A DNA stretch of 64,000 bases, taken from the NCBI RefSeq assembly GCF_021603645.1, contig NZ_BQHJ01000008.1, forward strand, positions 62,001-126,000. The letters are read 5' to 3'. The DNA comes from Pseudomonas pseudonitroreducens (lineage in GTDB: Bacteria; Pseudomonadota; Gammaproteobacteria; Pseudomonadales; Pseudomonadaceae). Each line of letters opens with the position of its first letter. Within the stretch, counting starts at the first letter, position 1. The notes under the pieces are model-generated. The model did not search any database. It saw nothing but the letters and a program-made list of their open reading frames with translations, and was not told where the DNA came from. The translations under genes were made by a program, and so were the position numbers. Below, in pieces: positions 34,970 to 45,122 of the stretch.

Positions 34970-35884
34970 TTATAGGCGGCTCTGGAAGAATCCGGCCAAC
35001 ACCGACACGGCTTCGTCGACATAGGGTTGCTTGTCATAGAGCGACATGTGGTTGGCGCCCTCAATCAGGTGCAGGTGCTTGTCGCCGGAGGCCGCGCGGG
35101 CGAGCAGGTCATCGCTCATCCATTTGCTGCCGGCCCGGGTGCCCGCGACGATCTGCAACGGTTGGGTCAGGAAGGCTTCGGCCTTGTGGTAGGCGTCGTA
35201 GGTGATGATCTGCGGCAGGCTGCGGGCGGTCATGAAGCCCGGTGCATTGGGGTGTTCGCAGCGCGGGGTGTGGTAGTACTCCCAGGCTTCGCGCAGTTCT
35301 TCGTTGGGGGCATCTTCTTCACGCATCGGAGCCAGGGGCAGGGTGGCCAGCTCCTTGCCTTGTGCATCCTGGGTGCGGGCCTGGGAGCCGTGCTCGATGT
35401 ACGGCAGGGCCTCGGCATCCTTGACGGTGTTCTCCCAGCCGTTGCGGAACATCTGGCCGATGTTCACGGCGCTGACCGTACCGACAGCCTTGATGCGGCG
35501 GTCATTGATCGCGGCATTGGCGGTGTAGCCGGCGCCTGCGCAGATACCCATCGCGCCGATTCGGTTGGCGTCGACGTACGCAAGAGTCGTCAGGTAGTCG
35601 ATTACGGCGCTGATGTCTTCGGTGCGGATGTAGGGGTTCTCCAGCTGGCGCGGCAAGCCGGTGCTTTCACCCTGGAAGGATGCATCGAAGGCGATTGCCA
35701 GGAAGCCTTGTTCGGCCAGCTTGCGGGCATACAGGCCGGAAGCCTGCTCCTTGACGCCACCGCCCGGGTGGGCAACGACGATGGTGGGGTACTGTTTGTT
35801 CTGGTCGAAACCGGCAGGCAGATGGAGATCAGCGGCGAGTGTGATGCCATGACCATCGAGGGTTTGAATGCGGATGTGTTGCAT
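34970..35884 (-). CDS. Alpha/beta hydrolase, dienelactone hydrolase-like (copy 2)
   Basis: 304 aa with AGGAG 8 nt before the ATG. The nucleophile elbow is MGICAGAGY (GxCxG, Cys), and EGANHMSLYDKQPYVDE carries the catalytic His. It shares the layout PTIVVAHPGGGVKEQASGLYARKLAEQGF with copy 1 (PAIVSTHPIGSCKEQTSG...), so the two arose by duplication and then diverged. First gene of the operon, divergent from the LysR gene, whose product probably controls it. Confidence 0.8.
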   Translation of the reverse strand: MQHIRIQTLDGHGITLAADLHLPAGFDQNKQYPTIVVAHPGGGVKEQASGLYARKLAEQGFLAIAFDASFQGESTGLPRQLENPYIRTEDISAVIDYLTTLAYVDANRIGAMGICAGAGYTANAAINDRRIKAVGTVSAVNIGQMFRNGWENTVKDAEALPYIEHGSQARTQDAQGKELATLPLAPMREEDAPNEELREAWEYYHTPRCEHPNAPGFMTARSLPQIITYDAYHKAEAFLTQPLQIVAGTRAGSKWMSDDLLARAASGDKHLHLIEGANHMSLYDKQPYVDEAVSVLAGFFQSRL

Positions 35885-35949
35885 GAGCCTGGCTCCTGGG
35901 AGTGAGCAACAAGGCGTTGCTCGATGGATTCATGCTAGGCCCAGTTTTG

Positions 35950-35970
35950 TTTTGGAAAAACGTGCCAAAA
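35950..35970. promoter_or_regulatory. Inverted repeat TTTTGG-N9-CCAAAA between the hydrolase operon and the LysR gene
   Basis: The arms TTTTGG (35950-35955) and CCAAAA (35965-35970) lie 32 bp before the LysR start and 66 bp before the divergent hydrolase start. The position and size suit a LysR-type binding site. Confidence 0.55.
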
Positions 35971-36001
35971 TCGACATGACTCGTAAGCAAGGCTAAACAA
36001 T

Positions 36002-36922
36002 ATGTCGATCAATCCTGCGCTGCTTCCCGGCCTGGCCTGGTTTGTCCACATCGCCCGCCATCGCAGTTTCACCAAGGCCGCGACGGAGATGGAAATTTCC
36101 CGGGCGGCACTCTCACAGCACCTCAAAGGCCTTGAGCAGCAGCTCAACGTCCGGTTGTTGCATCGCACGACACGGGACATGTCGCTGACTGAGGAGGGGC
36201 GGCGCCTGTTCGAGGCGGTAGCGCCCGCGTTGAAGATGATCGACACAGCCGTTGCCGAGCTCAGTGAGGTGACGTCTGCGCCAACGGGTCTGATTCGAGT
36301 CAACTCCTCTCGCATCGCCGCACGAACACTGCTGGAGCCTCACCTGGGGGAATTCCTTTCCCGCTATCCCGGATTGCGGCTGGAACTAGTGCTCAACGAT
36401 GGCTTCGCCAACATCATTGCCGACGGAGCCGATGTCGGGATTCGGCTGGGCGAGAGCCTGGACGAGCACATGGTGGCCGTGCCGATCACACCGCGAATCG
36501 AGATGGCGATCGTCGGATCACCGGCGTATTTCAAGCGCCATGGCATCCCGCAGACACCGGCCGATCTGGTCCAGCACAATTGCCTCGCCTACCGCTTCAC
36601 CAGCAGTGGGACGCTGGATCGCTGGGCTTTCACGTCGCCGGAGGATGAGACAATCACTCAGGTGTTCGAGCCAAGGGGCAGCGTCGTCTTCAACGACGAC
36701 GAGAGCATGCTCAAGGCCGCCGTCCAGGGCGTCGGGCTGATCAAGTACCTGGACGTCTGCGTCCGCAAGCAACTCGCATCCGGAGAACTGGTGCGCGTGT
36801 TGCAGCCCTGGTGCCAGTCCTTCCCCGGCTTCTACCTTTATGCCCCAACGCGCGCCCAGATGCCGGCCAAGGTTCGGGCGCTGATCGACTTCCTCGTGGA
36901 AAAGCGTGGGGCCTTGGGCTGA
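36002..36922 (+). CDS. LysR-family transcriptional regulator
   Basis: 306 aa. An N-terminal winged helix (FVHIARHRSFTKAATEMEISRAALSQHLKGLEQQL region) is followed by a substrate-binding domain of the CrgA/AaeR-like group (APTGLIRVNSS, PDLRLEL-like YPGLRLELVLNDG). It is divergent from the two hydrolases and the NAD(P)-binding gene, the usual layout for a LysR activator and its target. The ligand is unknown. Confidence 0.88.
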   Translation: MSINPALLPGLAWFVHIARHRSFTKAATEMEISRAALSQHLKGLEQQLNVRLLHRTTRDMSLTEEGRRLFEAVAPALKMIDTAVAELSEVTSAPTGLIRVNSSRIAARTLLEPHLGEFLSRYPGLRLELVLNDGFANIIADGADVGIRLGESLDEHMVAVPITPRIEMAIVGSPAYFKRHGIPQTPADLVQHNCLAYRFTSSGTLDRWAFTSPEDETITQVFEPRGSVVFNDDESMLKAAVQGVGLIKYLDVCVRKQLASGELVRVLQPWCQSFPGFYLYAPTRAQMPAKVRALIDFLVEKRGALG

Positions 36923-37226
36923 ATCGGGCAGGGCTGCTCAATGTCCGCTAATGGCCGATAGCGGCCCCTGGCGAATGGCCTCACCCTGACCGTTCATTGG
37001 CGGCAACCGACGCATCTGCATCCCCTGGCACTGCCAAGTGACCGTAACTATTTATTGCTCAGCGCGCTCATCGAATAAGGGCGCGATCCCCCGCCCTGAA
37101 CCTCCGCCCCTGCCCTGAAATGGCCGCCAGCCACGGTGGGCAGCAGCTGCAATTCCGCCTGACGCGCGTCACAGAAGCCCGGAGACAGGCCAGTCAAGCC
37201 GGCGAGCCAGAGCGTTTGCCACCGCG
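36923..37226. other. Gap between the LysR gene and the pst Pho box
   Basis: About 300 bp without a supported gene. A GGCCG-ATAG-CGGCC dyad near 36952 lacks a T-run. I see no promoter motif other than the Pho box that follows. Confidence 0.4.
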
Positions 37227-37244
37227 CTGTCATAAAAATTTCAC
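37227..37244 (+). promoter_or_regulatory. Pho box (PhoB binding site) of the pst operon
   Basis: CTGTCAT-AAAA-ATTTCAC: the first heptamer is perfect, the second matches 5 of 7 at the canonical 11-bp repeat. It lies 49 bp before pstS and implies induction by phosphate starvation through PhoB. Confidence 0.8.
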
Positions 37245-37292
37245 AGGACCCGATCACAGTATGGCAGCCCGATATCAAAAGGATTGCCCTCG

Positions 37293-38324
37293 ATGAAAAG
37301 CTTTGTGAAATCTGCTGCGATCGCCGTTACGCTGTCCATGTGTGCCACTTCCGTCGCCTTTGCCGACGAAAGCGTCCGCCTGACCGGCTCGGGCGCCAGC
37401 TTCCCCGCTCCGATCTACCTGACCTGGTTCAAGGACTTCAGCAAGAAAACCGCTGGCGTCACCGTGGATTACCAGTCCAAGGGCAGCGGTGCGGGCGTAC
37501 AGGATTTCCTCAACAAGACCGTGGATTTCGCGGCCAGTGACTCGGCCATGAAGGACGAAGACATCGCCAAGGTTGCCGAAGGCGTGCAACTGCTGCCGAT
37601 GACCGCCGGCGAAATCGTCCTGGCGTACAACCTGCCGGGCAGCCCCAAAGGGCTGAAACTGCCGCGCGACGTTTACTCCAACATCTTCCTGGGCAAGATC
37701 ACTCAGTGGAACGACCCGCAGATCGTCGCGGCCAACCCTGAGCTGAAGCTGCCGGCCCTGCCGATCACCGTTGTCGTGCGTGCGGATTCCAGCGGCACCA
37801 CCGCTGTGTTCACCAAGCATATGTCGACCATCAACCCGGAGTTCAAGACTGCCCTGGGTGAAGGCAACACCGTCAACTGGCCGGCCAGCGACAAATTCAT
37901 CAAGTCGCCGAAGAACGATGGCGTGACCGCTACCGTTCGCCAGACCCCTGGCGCCATCGGCTACATCGAGTACGGCTTCGCCAAGCTGGCCAAGGTCGAC
38001 TTCGCCGAGCTGCAGAACAAGGCCGGTCAGTACGTCGTACCGAACGCAGAAAGCGGTGCTGCGGCGCTGGCTGCCGTGAAGTTCCCGGAGAACCTGGTGG
38101 CCTGGCTGCCCGATCCGGACGGTGCCCAGTCCTACCCGATCACCTCCTACACCTGGATGATCTTCCGCAAGCACAACGAGAGCCCGGCCAAGGCCAAGGC
38201 CATGCGTGAAATGGTCGAGTACGGCCTGACCGAAGGGCAGAAGATCGCTGATTCGATGGGCTACATCCCGCTGCCGCAAGCAGTCGTCGATCAGGTTCGC
38301 AAAGCTTCCGCCAACATCCAGTAA
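37293..38324 (+). CDS. pstS: Phosphate ABC transporter, periplasmic binding protein
   Basis: 343 aa with a signal peptide (cleavage after VAFA-DESV). LTGSGASFPAPIYLTWF and the phosphate-contacting DSSGTT (in VVRADSSGTTAVFTKHM) are PstS hallmarks. AGGA precedes the ATG at 37293; an in-frame TTG 9 nt upstream is less likely. First gene of pstSCAB behind a Pho box. No phoU or phoBR follows, which suggests this is one of two pst loci in the genome (inference). Confidence 0.95.
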   Translation: MKSFVKSAAIAVTLSMCATSVAFADESVRLTGSGASFPAPIYLTWFKDFSKKTAGVTVDYQSKGSGAGVQDFLNKTVDFAASDSAMKDEDIAKVAEGVQLLPMTAGEIVLAYNLPGSPKGLKLPRDVYSNIFLGKITQWNDPQIVAANPELKLPALPITVVVRADSSGTTAVFTKHMSTINPEFKTALGEGNTVNWPASDKFIKSPKNDGVTATVRQTPGAIGYIEYGFAKLAKVDFAELQNKAGQYVVPNAESGAAALAAVKFPENLVAWLPDPDGAQSYPITSYTWMIFRKHNESPAKAKAMREMVEYGLTEGQKIADSMGYIPLPQAVVDQVRKASANIQ

Positions 38325-38398
38325 CGCCTGCGAGTCTTCATCCGGCGTGGGCTGTCAGCCGCGCCGGATGAGATTTCCACCTGTTCCGGAACTCCCCC

Positions 38399-39364
38399 AT
38401 GACCCAACCTTTTGTCGTACCGGTAAATCCGGACTCTGCCTGCCAACCGCCATCCGCGAAGGATTTCCTGGTTGACCGGACCTTCCGTGCCATTGCACGC
38501 CTGGGTGTGGTCCTGATTCTGGTGCTGGTCGTTGCCCTCGTGTTCGAAGTCGGCCGCAAGGCCTTTCCGGGCATGGAGAAACATGGCCTGGACGTTCTCC
38601 TGGGTTCGGTCTGGGACGTCAACCAGGGCAAGTACGGCATTTTGCCGGCCATCTGGGGCACGCTCTACAGCGCACTGATCGCGCTGCTGATCGCAGGCCT
38701 GTTCGGCGTCAGCATGGCGATCTTCCTGACCCAGGATTTCCTCCCCGCCAGGCTGGCGGCGGTGTTCCGTACCATCGTCGAACTGCTCGCCGCCATCCCC
38801 AGCGTCGTTTATGGCCTGTGGGGAATCTACGTGGTGATCCCGGCCATTCGCCCGCTGACGGCGTGGTTGAACAGCGAGCTCGGCTGGATACCCTTTTTCG
38901 GCACATCGTTGAGCGGGCCGGGGTTGCTGCCCGCCTCTCTGGTGCTTGCCATCATGATTCTGCCCACCATTGCCGCGGTCTCGCAGGACGCTCTTGCCAG
39001 CGTGCCGATGAAGACCAAGCAGGCCGCCTACGGCATGGGGACCACCCATTGGGAAGCGATCCTCAAGGTGATGGTGCCCTCTGCTGCCACCGGCATCTTC
39101 GGCTCCCTGGTCCTGGGCCTGGGCCGCGCACTGGGTGAAACCATGGCCCTGGCCATGCTGGTCGGCAACGCGAACACCATTTCCCTGTCGCTGTTTGCAC
39201 CGGCCAACACGCTGGCAGCCTTGCTGGCGCTGAACTTCCCCGAAGCCGGGCCGAACGAGGTTGAAGTGCTGATGTACGCCGCACTGGTGCTGATGTTCAT
39301 CACCCTGATCGTCAACGTACTCGGCTCCATGATCATGCTTTACGCCCAGCGGGGGACCAAGTAA
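38399..39364 (+). CDS. pstC: Phosphate ABC transporter permease PstC
   Basis: 321 aa inner membrane permease with about six transmembrane segments and the EAA loop (AYGMGTTHWEAILKVMVPSAATG). The cytoplasmic N-terminus is about 35 residues. Stop and pstA start overlap by one base (TAATG), so translation is coupled. Confidence 0.93.
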   Translation: MTQPFVVPVNPDSACQPPSAKDFLVDRTFRAIARLGVVLILVLVVALVFEVGRKAFPGMEKHGLDVLLGSVWDVNQGKYGILPAIWGTLYSALIALLIAGLFGVSMAIFLTQDFLPARLAAVFRTIVELLAAIPSVVYGLWGIYVVIPAIRPLTAWLNSELGWIPFFGTSLSGPGLLPASLVLAIMILPTIAAVSQDALASVPMKTKQAAYGMGTTHWEAILKVMVPSAATGIFGSLVLGLGRALGETMALAMLVGNANTISLSLFAPANTLAALLALNFPEAGPNEVEVLMYAALVLMFITLIVNVLGSMIMLYAQRGTK

Positions 39365-40257
39365 TGACCAGCCTCACTCCCACCGCATCCGCCCTGCCGA
39401 GCCTGCAGCGCAAGCTCGAGGGCCGTGCCCTGCGCAGCCTGGTGCTGACCACGCTGGTGTGGCTGGGCGCCCTGCTGGCCAGCGTGCCGCTGATCTCCGT
39501 GCTCTACATGCTGATCACCCGCGGTGGTGCGCGCCTGAGCCTGGAGGTCTTCACCGAACTGCCACCGACCGGCTTCGAGACGGGCGGCGGCTTCGGCAAC
39601 GCGCTGGCCGGCACCTTCGTCATGGTCGGTATCGCCGCTGCCATTGCCGTTCCGATTGGCATCATGGCAGCCGTCTTCCTGGCTGAACTGGGCCCGGACA
39701 GCAAACTGGCGAGCGCCGCGCGCTTTGCCGCCAAGACGCTCACCGGCCTGCCCTCCATCCTGGCCGGGGTCTTCGCCTACGCCCTGGTCGTGATGACCAC
39801 CGGCACCTACTCGGCACCGGCGGGAGGCGTGGCACTGGCCGTGCTGATGCTGCCGATCGTCGTGCTCACGGCCGAAGAGTCGATGAAGATGGTGCCCAAG
39901 ATCATGAAGGATGCCGCCTACGGCATGGGCTGCACCCGCGCCCAGGTGATCTGGAAGATCGTGCTGCCTACCGGCCTGCCGGCAATCCTCACCGGCGTCA
40001 TGCTGGCCGTGGCGCGCGCCGCTGGCGAGACCGCGCCGTTGCTGTTCACCGCGTTGTTCAGCAACTACTGGATCTACCACGACGGCAGCCTGGCAGTGAT
40101 GAACCCCACGGCCTCGCTTTCCGTACTGATCTACAACTTCTCCGGCATGCCCTTCGACAACCAGCTCGAGCTCGCGTGGGCCGCATCGCTGGTGCTGGTG
40201 ATGATCGTGCTGATCGTGAACGTCATCAGTCGCATTTTTGGCAAGCCCAAGTTTTGA
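39364..40257 (+). CDS. pstA: Phosphate ABC transporter permease PstA
   Basis: 297 aa, six transmembrane segments, EAA loop [23 protein letters not shown]. It forms the membrane channel with PstC. pstB starts 19 bp after its stop. Confidence 0.93.
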   Translation: MTSLTPTASALPSLQRKLEGRALRSLVLTTLVWLGALLASVPLISVLYMLITRGGARLSLEVFTELPPTGFETGGGFGNALAGTFVMVGIAAAIAVPIGIMAAVFLAELGPDSKLASAARFAAKTLTGLPSILAGVFAYALVVMTTGTYSAPAGGVALAVLMLPIVVLTAEESMKMVPKIMKDAAYGMGCTRAQVIWKIVLPTGLPAILTGVMLAVARAAGETAPLLFTALFSNYWIYHDGSLAVMNPTASLSVLIYNFSGMPFDNQLELAWAASLVLVMIVLIVNVISRIFGKPKF

Positions 40258-40276
40258 GATACGGAGCATCCGAATC

Positions 40277-41095
<819 letters not shown>

Positions 41096-41145
41096 GTCGA
41101 GTCAGCAGTCGTATGAAGCCTCTCACCTCCTCTTCAGGGTCGCCC

Positions 41146-41841
41146 ATGCCTGCCACGCGCCGTCTTGATCTGCGAGCGATTGAACGTGCGCTGCGTGAGG
41201 TGCAAGGCCGTTTCGGCGAGCTCAGCCAGTGCTTTACCGAGCCGCGTGATCCGTTCACCGATGAAGTGCTGCACAACGTGCTGGAGGGTTACGCCCTGAT
41301 CGACGACTACGTCGCACGGGGCGTCGACCTGTTCGATCTGCAGCAGGTCAACCTGATGCTGGAGATCAACGCCACCGTGCTGTGCGGCCGGGACCCTGCC
41401 CGTCGGCTGGAGTTCGCGCCGCACCTGGCGGCCACCGAGGCGCACTTCTTCAACAACGTCGAAGGCGGCATCAAGGACCTGTTCAACTGGTACTGCGCGT
41501 ATCACAGCGAATCAGTGTGGAAGCGCGCGGCCGGGGTCTATGTGCGGATTCTGAGCAAACCGCAGTTGTTCATCGAAGGTAACCATCGCAGCGGCTCGCT
41601 CATCGTCAGCTATCTGCTGCTACGTGCCGGGCTGCCGCCGTTCGTGCTGACCCTGGACAACGCCAAGGGTTACTACAACCCGTCATCGGTCATCCGCAAC
41701 TCTGCCAAGCATGGCGTAAAGGCGCTTTTCGAATTGCCCAAGATCAAGAAAAAGTACGCAGCCTTCCTCGAAGATCAGGCAGCGGATTCGCAGCGATTCT
41801 TCCTTGGCGAAAAACACGCCTCCGCCCATCAGGGAGGTGCC
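41146..41841 (+). CDS. Fic-fold protein with degenerate catalytic motif, in the pst operon
   Basis: 232 aa from the ATG at 41146 (AGGG 6 nt upstream; the ATG at 41113 lacks a ribosome site). The helix-loop that in Fic enzymes reads HPFx(D/E)GNGRxxR is here Q140-LFIEGN-H-R148-SGS151: the catalytic His is Gln and the last Arg is Ser, while GN and the first Arg stay. It probably keeps the fold and perhaps nucleotide binding but may not transfer AMP. The preceding residues (NNVEGGIKDLFNWYCAYH) are Fic-like. The stop overlaps the next ATG (TGATG). Its tie to phosphate uptake is by operon position only. The CDS end given excludes or touches the TGA at 41842-41844. Confidence 0.65.
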
Positions 41842-41843
41842 TG

Positions 41844-42449
41844 ATGACCACCCAGCCCATGCTCGCAACCTGCCTGGCCATCAAGGATCAGCTGTGGGAC
41901 GCCATGAAGGGTTCCCTTGCGCCTTACCGGTTCGGACGCCCGCGCATACGGATTTCGTTCGATATCGATGACACCCTGGCCTGCCTCCCCCACCACAGCG
42001 ACGTCGAACCCAGCAGGCTCCCGCTGTTCATTCATCGCTGGCTTGGCGAACCGCTGCGTATCGGCACCCGCTCCCTGACCCGGGAACTACGCCGCCAGGG
42101 CTGCAGCATCTGGGTCTACACGTCCTCCGGCCGCACACCGTCCTATATCAGGCGCTGGCTGTTGCTGTACGGCATCCACGTCGACGGCGTGGTCAACAGC
42201 GTTCGGCACAACCAGGCCCTGACCGAGCGCGGGCTGGCGAACTCCCCCTCGAAACTTCCGCCGGCATTCGATATCGACCTGCATGTCGATGATTCCGAAG
42301 GCGTGAAGAGCGAAGGCCATGACCACGGTTTCCGCGTCGTTGTCGTGCGTCCGGACGATGAGCGCTGGGCGCAGAGAGTCCTGGACTCAGTGGCTGAACT
42401 CCAGGAAATGCTGGATCGACAACAGCAGCCATTGGCCACAGCAGCCTGA
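41844..42449 (+). CDS. HAD-superfamily phosphatase-like protein, in the pst operon
   Basis: 201 aa. Motif I is FDIDDTLA (D40xD42xT44: nucleophile and acid/base), motif II is VYTSSGRTP, and a C-terminal DLHVDDSEG looks like motif IV. No cap domain of large size is visible. It could be a 5'-nucleotidase or small-molecule phosphatase. The start codon overlaps the stop of the Fic-fold gene, so the two are co-translated. Position behind pstSCAB suggests expression under phosphate limitation. Confidence 0.75.
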   Translation: MTTQPMLATCLAIKDQLWDAMKGSLAPYRFGRPRIRISFDIDDTLACLPHHSDVEPSRLPLFIHRWLGEPLRIGTRSLTRELRRQGCSIWVYTSSGRTPSYIRRWLLLYGIHVDGVVNSVRHNQALTERGLANSPSKLPPAFDIDLHVDDSEGVKSEGHDHGFRVVVVRPDDERWAQRVLDSVAELQEMLDRQQQPLATAA

Positions 42450-42838
42450 GCCATCAACCACGCCGCTCATTGCTGACCGGCAAACCTCTGCACCCTGCCC
42501 GTCGCGCGGAACCTGCAGCTTCGCGGATGTCGGCCCTTGGCCGACGCCCTCAAGGTTACGCCCTGGCTTGGTGCGCCATGCGAGCGCCTGCCCAGCTTAT
42601 CGATGGGCTCTCCCGTTCAGCAGGCCACTTCAGGCCAGTCCGATCGCCTCCGCACATCGGGCTGCTGACGACCCCCTGTCGAATTGCCCTGCCCCGGCGC
42701 CGCTGAACTTTGACAGCGTCCTCCCCCAGGTCCCATGCTGAGCGAACACGTGACGCCCCATGAGTCGCCAGCTCCTCAGCGCCATGGCCGGTCACTCGAC
42801 GTTCAAGTCTGTTCACCTGACTTCCGGCGCCAGCGCCC
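42450..42838. other. Gap without a supported gene
   Basis: About 390 bp between the HAD gene and the fatty acid hydroxylase. Open frames here are uninterrupted by chance and lack ribosome sites. A TTGACA at 42710-42715 has only a poor -10 partner. Confidence 0.4.
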
Positions 42839-43873
42839 ATGCCTGACCTCTCTCATATCCATCGTCACCTCACCGAGCTGGTGGTCGATCCCGTTACCAA
42901 CCAGGTCGCCGGCCTCTTCGACCTCAGTGGCCGCGTCGGCGTGGTGTTCCTGCTGTGCTCGTACGCCATCGCCTACGCCCTGTTCCGCTTCCGCCGGCAG
43001 CGCGGGCTGACGCAATCGACGTCGTTCTGGCAGTTCATCGGCGGCGCGCGGGTTAATTTCCATCGTTCGGCGCTGCTGGATTACCGCTACTACCTGGTGC
43101 GCGGCATCCTCAATGTGGTGTTGCTGCTGCCCATCATCGGGCTGGTCGATCCCTACATCCTGCGCTCGGGCGACTACATCGCCTTCTTCACCAACCTGTG
43201 GGGCGCGCGGCCACAGGTGGGCGAGAACCTCGGCCTCTCGCTGCTCTGCGGGCTGGGCGTGTTCCTGGTCAGCGACTTCAAGAACTACTGGGTGCACCGC
43301 GCCTTCCACTCGCGCTGGCTGTGGGCGTTCCACAAGGTGCATCACTCGGCGGCGGTGCTGACGCCGATCACGGCGAGCCGCGTGCACTTCGTCGAGAAGC
43401 TCGCAGCGCAGTTGGCCGGAGCCTTCGCCCTGGGCGCCTATGCTGGCGCTTTCTGGTACCTCTGCGGCGGAGAGATCAGCGCCTATACGCTGTTCGGCGT
43501 GACCTACCTGATCCTGCTGTTCAACGTGCTGGCGACCAACCTGCGCCACAGCCATGTATGGCTGTCGTTCGGGCCGCTGGTCGAGCACGTGATCAACAGC
43601 CCCGCCCAGCACCAGATCCACCACAGCGACGCGCCTCGGCACTTCAACAGGAACTTCGGCATCAACCTGTCGCTGTGGGACTGGCTGTTCGGCACGCTCT
43701 ACGTCACCCAGCGCGCGCCGGAACCAATCCAGTTCGGCGCCGGGGAGCATGACGATGCGAAGTATTCGTCGCTGTGGAGCCTGATCGTCACGCCGTTTGG
43801 GGACACGATGAGGAACGCGAGGCCAAGAAAGAGAACTACCACCGAACTACCAGCCCATGATCGGTGGAAATAG
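42839..43873 (+). CDS. Sterol desaturase / fatty acid hydroxylase family membrane protein
   Basis: 344 aa, several transmembrane segments, with the three histidine clusters of the di-iron hydroxylase superfamily: WVHRAFH, FHKVHHS and HQIHHSDAPRH. It likely hydroxylates or desaturates a membrane lipid. The gene stands alone; its C-terminus is basic (NARPRKRTTTEL). The start ATG at 42839 has a weak ribosome site. Confidence 0.85.
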   Translation: MPDLSHIHRHLTELVVDPVTNQVAGLFDLSGRVGVVFLLCSYAIAYALFRFRRQRGLTQSTSFWQFIGGARVNFHRSALLDYRYYLVRGILNVVLLLPIIGLVDPYILRSGDYIAFFTNLWGARPQVGENLGLSLLCGLGVFLVSDFKNYWVHRAFHSRWLWAFHKVHHSAAVLTPITASRVHFVEKLAAQLAGAFALGAYAGAFWYLCGGEISAYTLFGVTYLILLFNVLATNLRHSHVWLSFGPLVEHVINSPAQHQIHHSDAPRHFNRNFGINLSLWDWLFGTLYVTQRAPEPIQFGAGEHDDAKYSSLWSLIVTPFGDTMRNARPRKRTTTELPAHDRWK

Positions 43874-43931
43874 AAATAGTTCGCTAGCAAGACTCGCCCA
43901 TGGTTCATCAAGCGTCCTGATCCAACAGACG

Positions 43932-45014
43932 TCACTGCCGCTGTAGCCTACGCAGCCAAGTGTCCCAAGACTCGACCCTAATAGAGGGGGTAAAACTCTG
44001 CTCGAAATCATGCCTCTTCGCACTTTCCTCCCGATCACTGTTTGTTCGACCGCCAATTAGCACAGCTCGAATATTTACGTCTTTTTCTGGATCCACATGG
44101 AGCTCGTAGCGCGGCCCTAAAAACGAACCATGAATACTCTCACCACACTCAGCACGCTGCCGAACAGAGTGAACCTTATGCCGAAAACCTGCATAATCTC
44201 GATATACAGCCCCCAAACGGGCCCGAAGCTGTCCAGCCGCCTGATTTATTTTGTGATTAAACTCACCATAACCATCAGAGTTGACCAACTTGAACTCTGC
44301 CGACTTTATTTCAATAAGAATCACATCTAGACGCGATCTTCCAGTGAACACAGCAAAATCTACAAATCCGTCCCCCAAGGGAAACTCTGAGAAGCAGATG
44401 TACTCATCATTTGGCTGCGCATAAATCTCTCCAAACAAGGAGAGATCGCGCTTCAAAACCGATTGTATCTCACGTTCCCCTGCACCGGCTTCAATCAAAC
44501 AGCTCATCTCTGACCTAGACACCGCCACATCAGCTATCTCTAACTTCCTCTTGATTACACTTGGCCGATCCTGATGATAGGAATCTGCGAATGGATTCCT
44601 CGAATAACGAATTCTATCTGCTTGAGCAATGACCCGCAGATTATCTAAACTTCTCTCATCAAGATCATCCTCGTGACAACCAATAAGAGACAAAACTTTG
44701 CTTCTATCAATCTCCTCCCAACCAGGAGCACCGGATGAGGAAATATTAACCACATGGTACGTATCTTTTTCCGGACTATCTCTCTCGTAATGTTCCAAAT
44801 AAACCGCATCACCGAGAACCAATCCTAGCCTTTGCAGAGAGACAATGATTCTTTCAACAGCGTTGGTAATTGAGAATCCATCATTCTTACCATCCAACTC
44901 AGTGAGCAAAACAACAAGCCCACCCTCGCCTAAAAAAGATCTAACTCGGCACAACCCACTCCGTAGTCCAGCATCACCCTTAGGATAATCATGAACAATA
45001 TCTATAATTTTCAA
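43932..45014 (-). CDS. Shedu-type (SduA, DUF4263) nuclease-domain protein, candidate anti-phage defence
   Basis: 360 aa from a TTG start with AAGGTGAGG 7 nt upstream; no nearer ATG keeps the domain. Residues about 175-350 form a PD-(D/E)xK nuclease of the DUF4263/Shedu kind: FPLGDGFVDF (D219), LIEIKSAEF (E235, K237) and NQAAGQLR (Q262). Residues 1-170 are an N-terminal sensor-like domain I do not recognise. The coding region is clearly AT-richer than both neighbours, with rare-codon use (e.g. ATA, AGA), so it came by transfer. Shedu proteins act alone in known defence systems; no partner gene is adjacent. Confidence 0.75.
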   Translation of the reverse strand: MKIIDIVHDYPKGDAGLRSGLCRVRSFLGEGGLVVLLTELDGKNDGFSITNAVERIIVSLQRLGLVLGDAVYLEHYERDSPEKDTYHVVNISSSGAPGWEEIDRSKVLSLIGCHEDDLDERSLDNLRVIAQADRIRYSRNPFADSYHQDRPSVIKRKLEIADVAVSRSEMSCLIEAGAGEREIQSVLKRDLSLFGEIYAQPNDEYICFSEFPLGDGFVDFAVFTGRSRLDVILIEIKSAEFKLVNSDGYGEFNHKINQAAGQLRARLGAVYRDYAGFRHKVHSVRQRAECGESIHGSFLGPRYELHVDPEKDVNIRAVLIGGRTNSDREESAKRHDFEQSFTPSIRVESWDTWLRRLQRQ

Positions 45015-45122
45015 ACTTAATCCTCACCTTCTTATTTCTGATCCACAATCAACCAAAGAAACTACGCTATCAAATTCCCCCACCTTAGCTCCCGTCAAAA
45101 ATCTCATTGATATCTGCCTAAT

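Noticed and set aside
42319-42741. Plus-strand frames in the gap after the HAD gene
   Set aside because: They overlap the HAD gene in another frame or lack a ribosome site and any recognisable domain.
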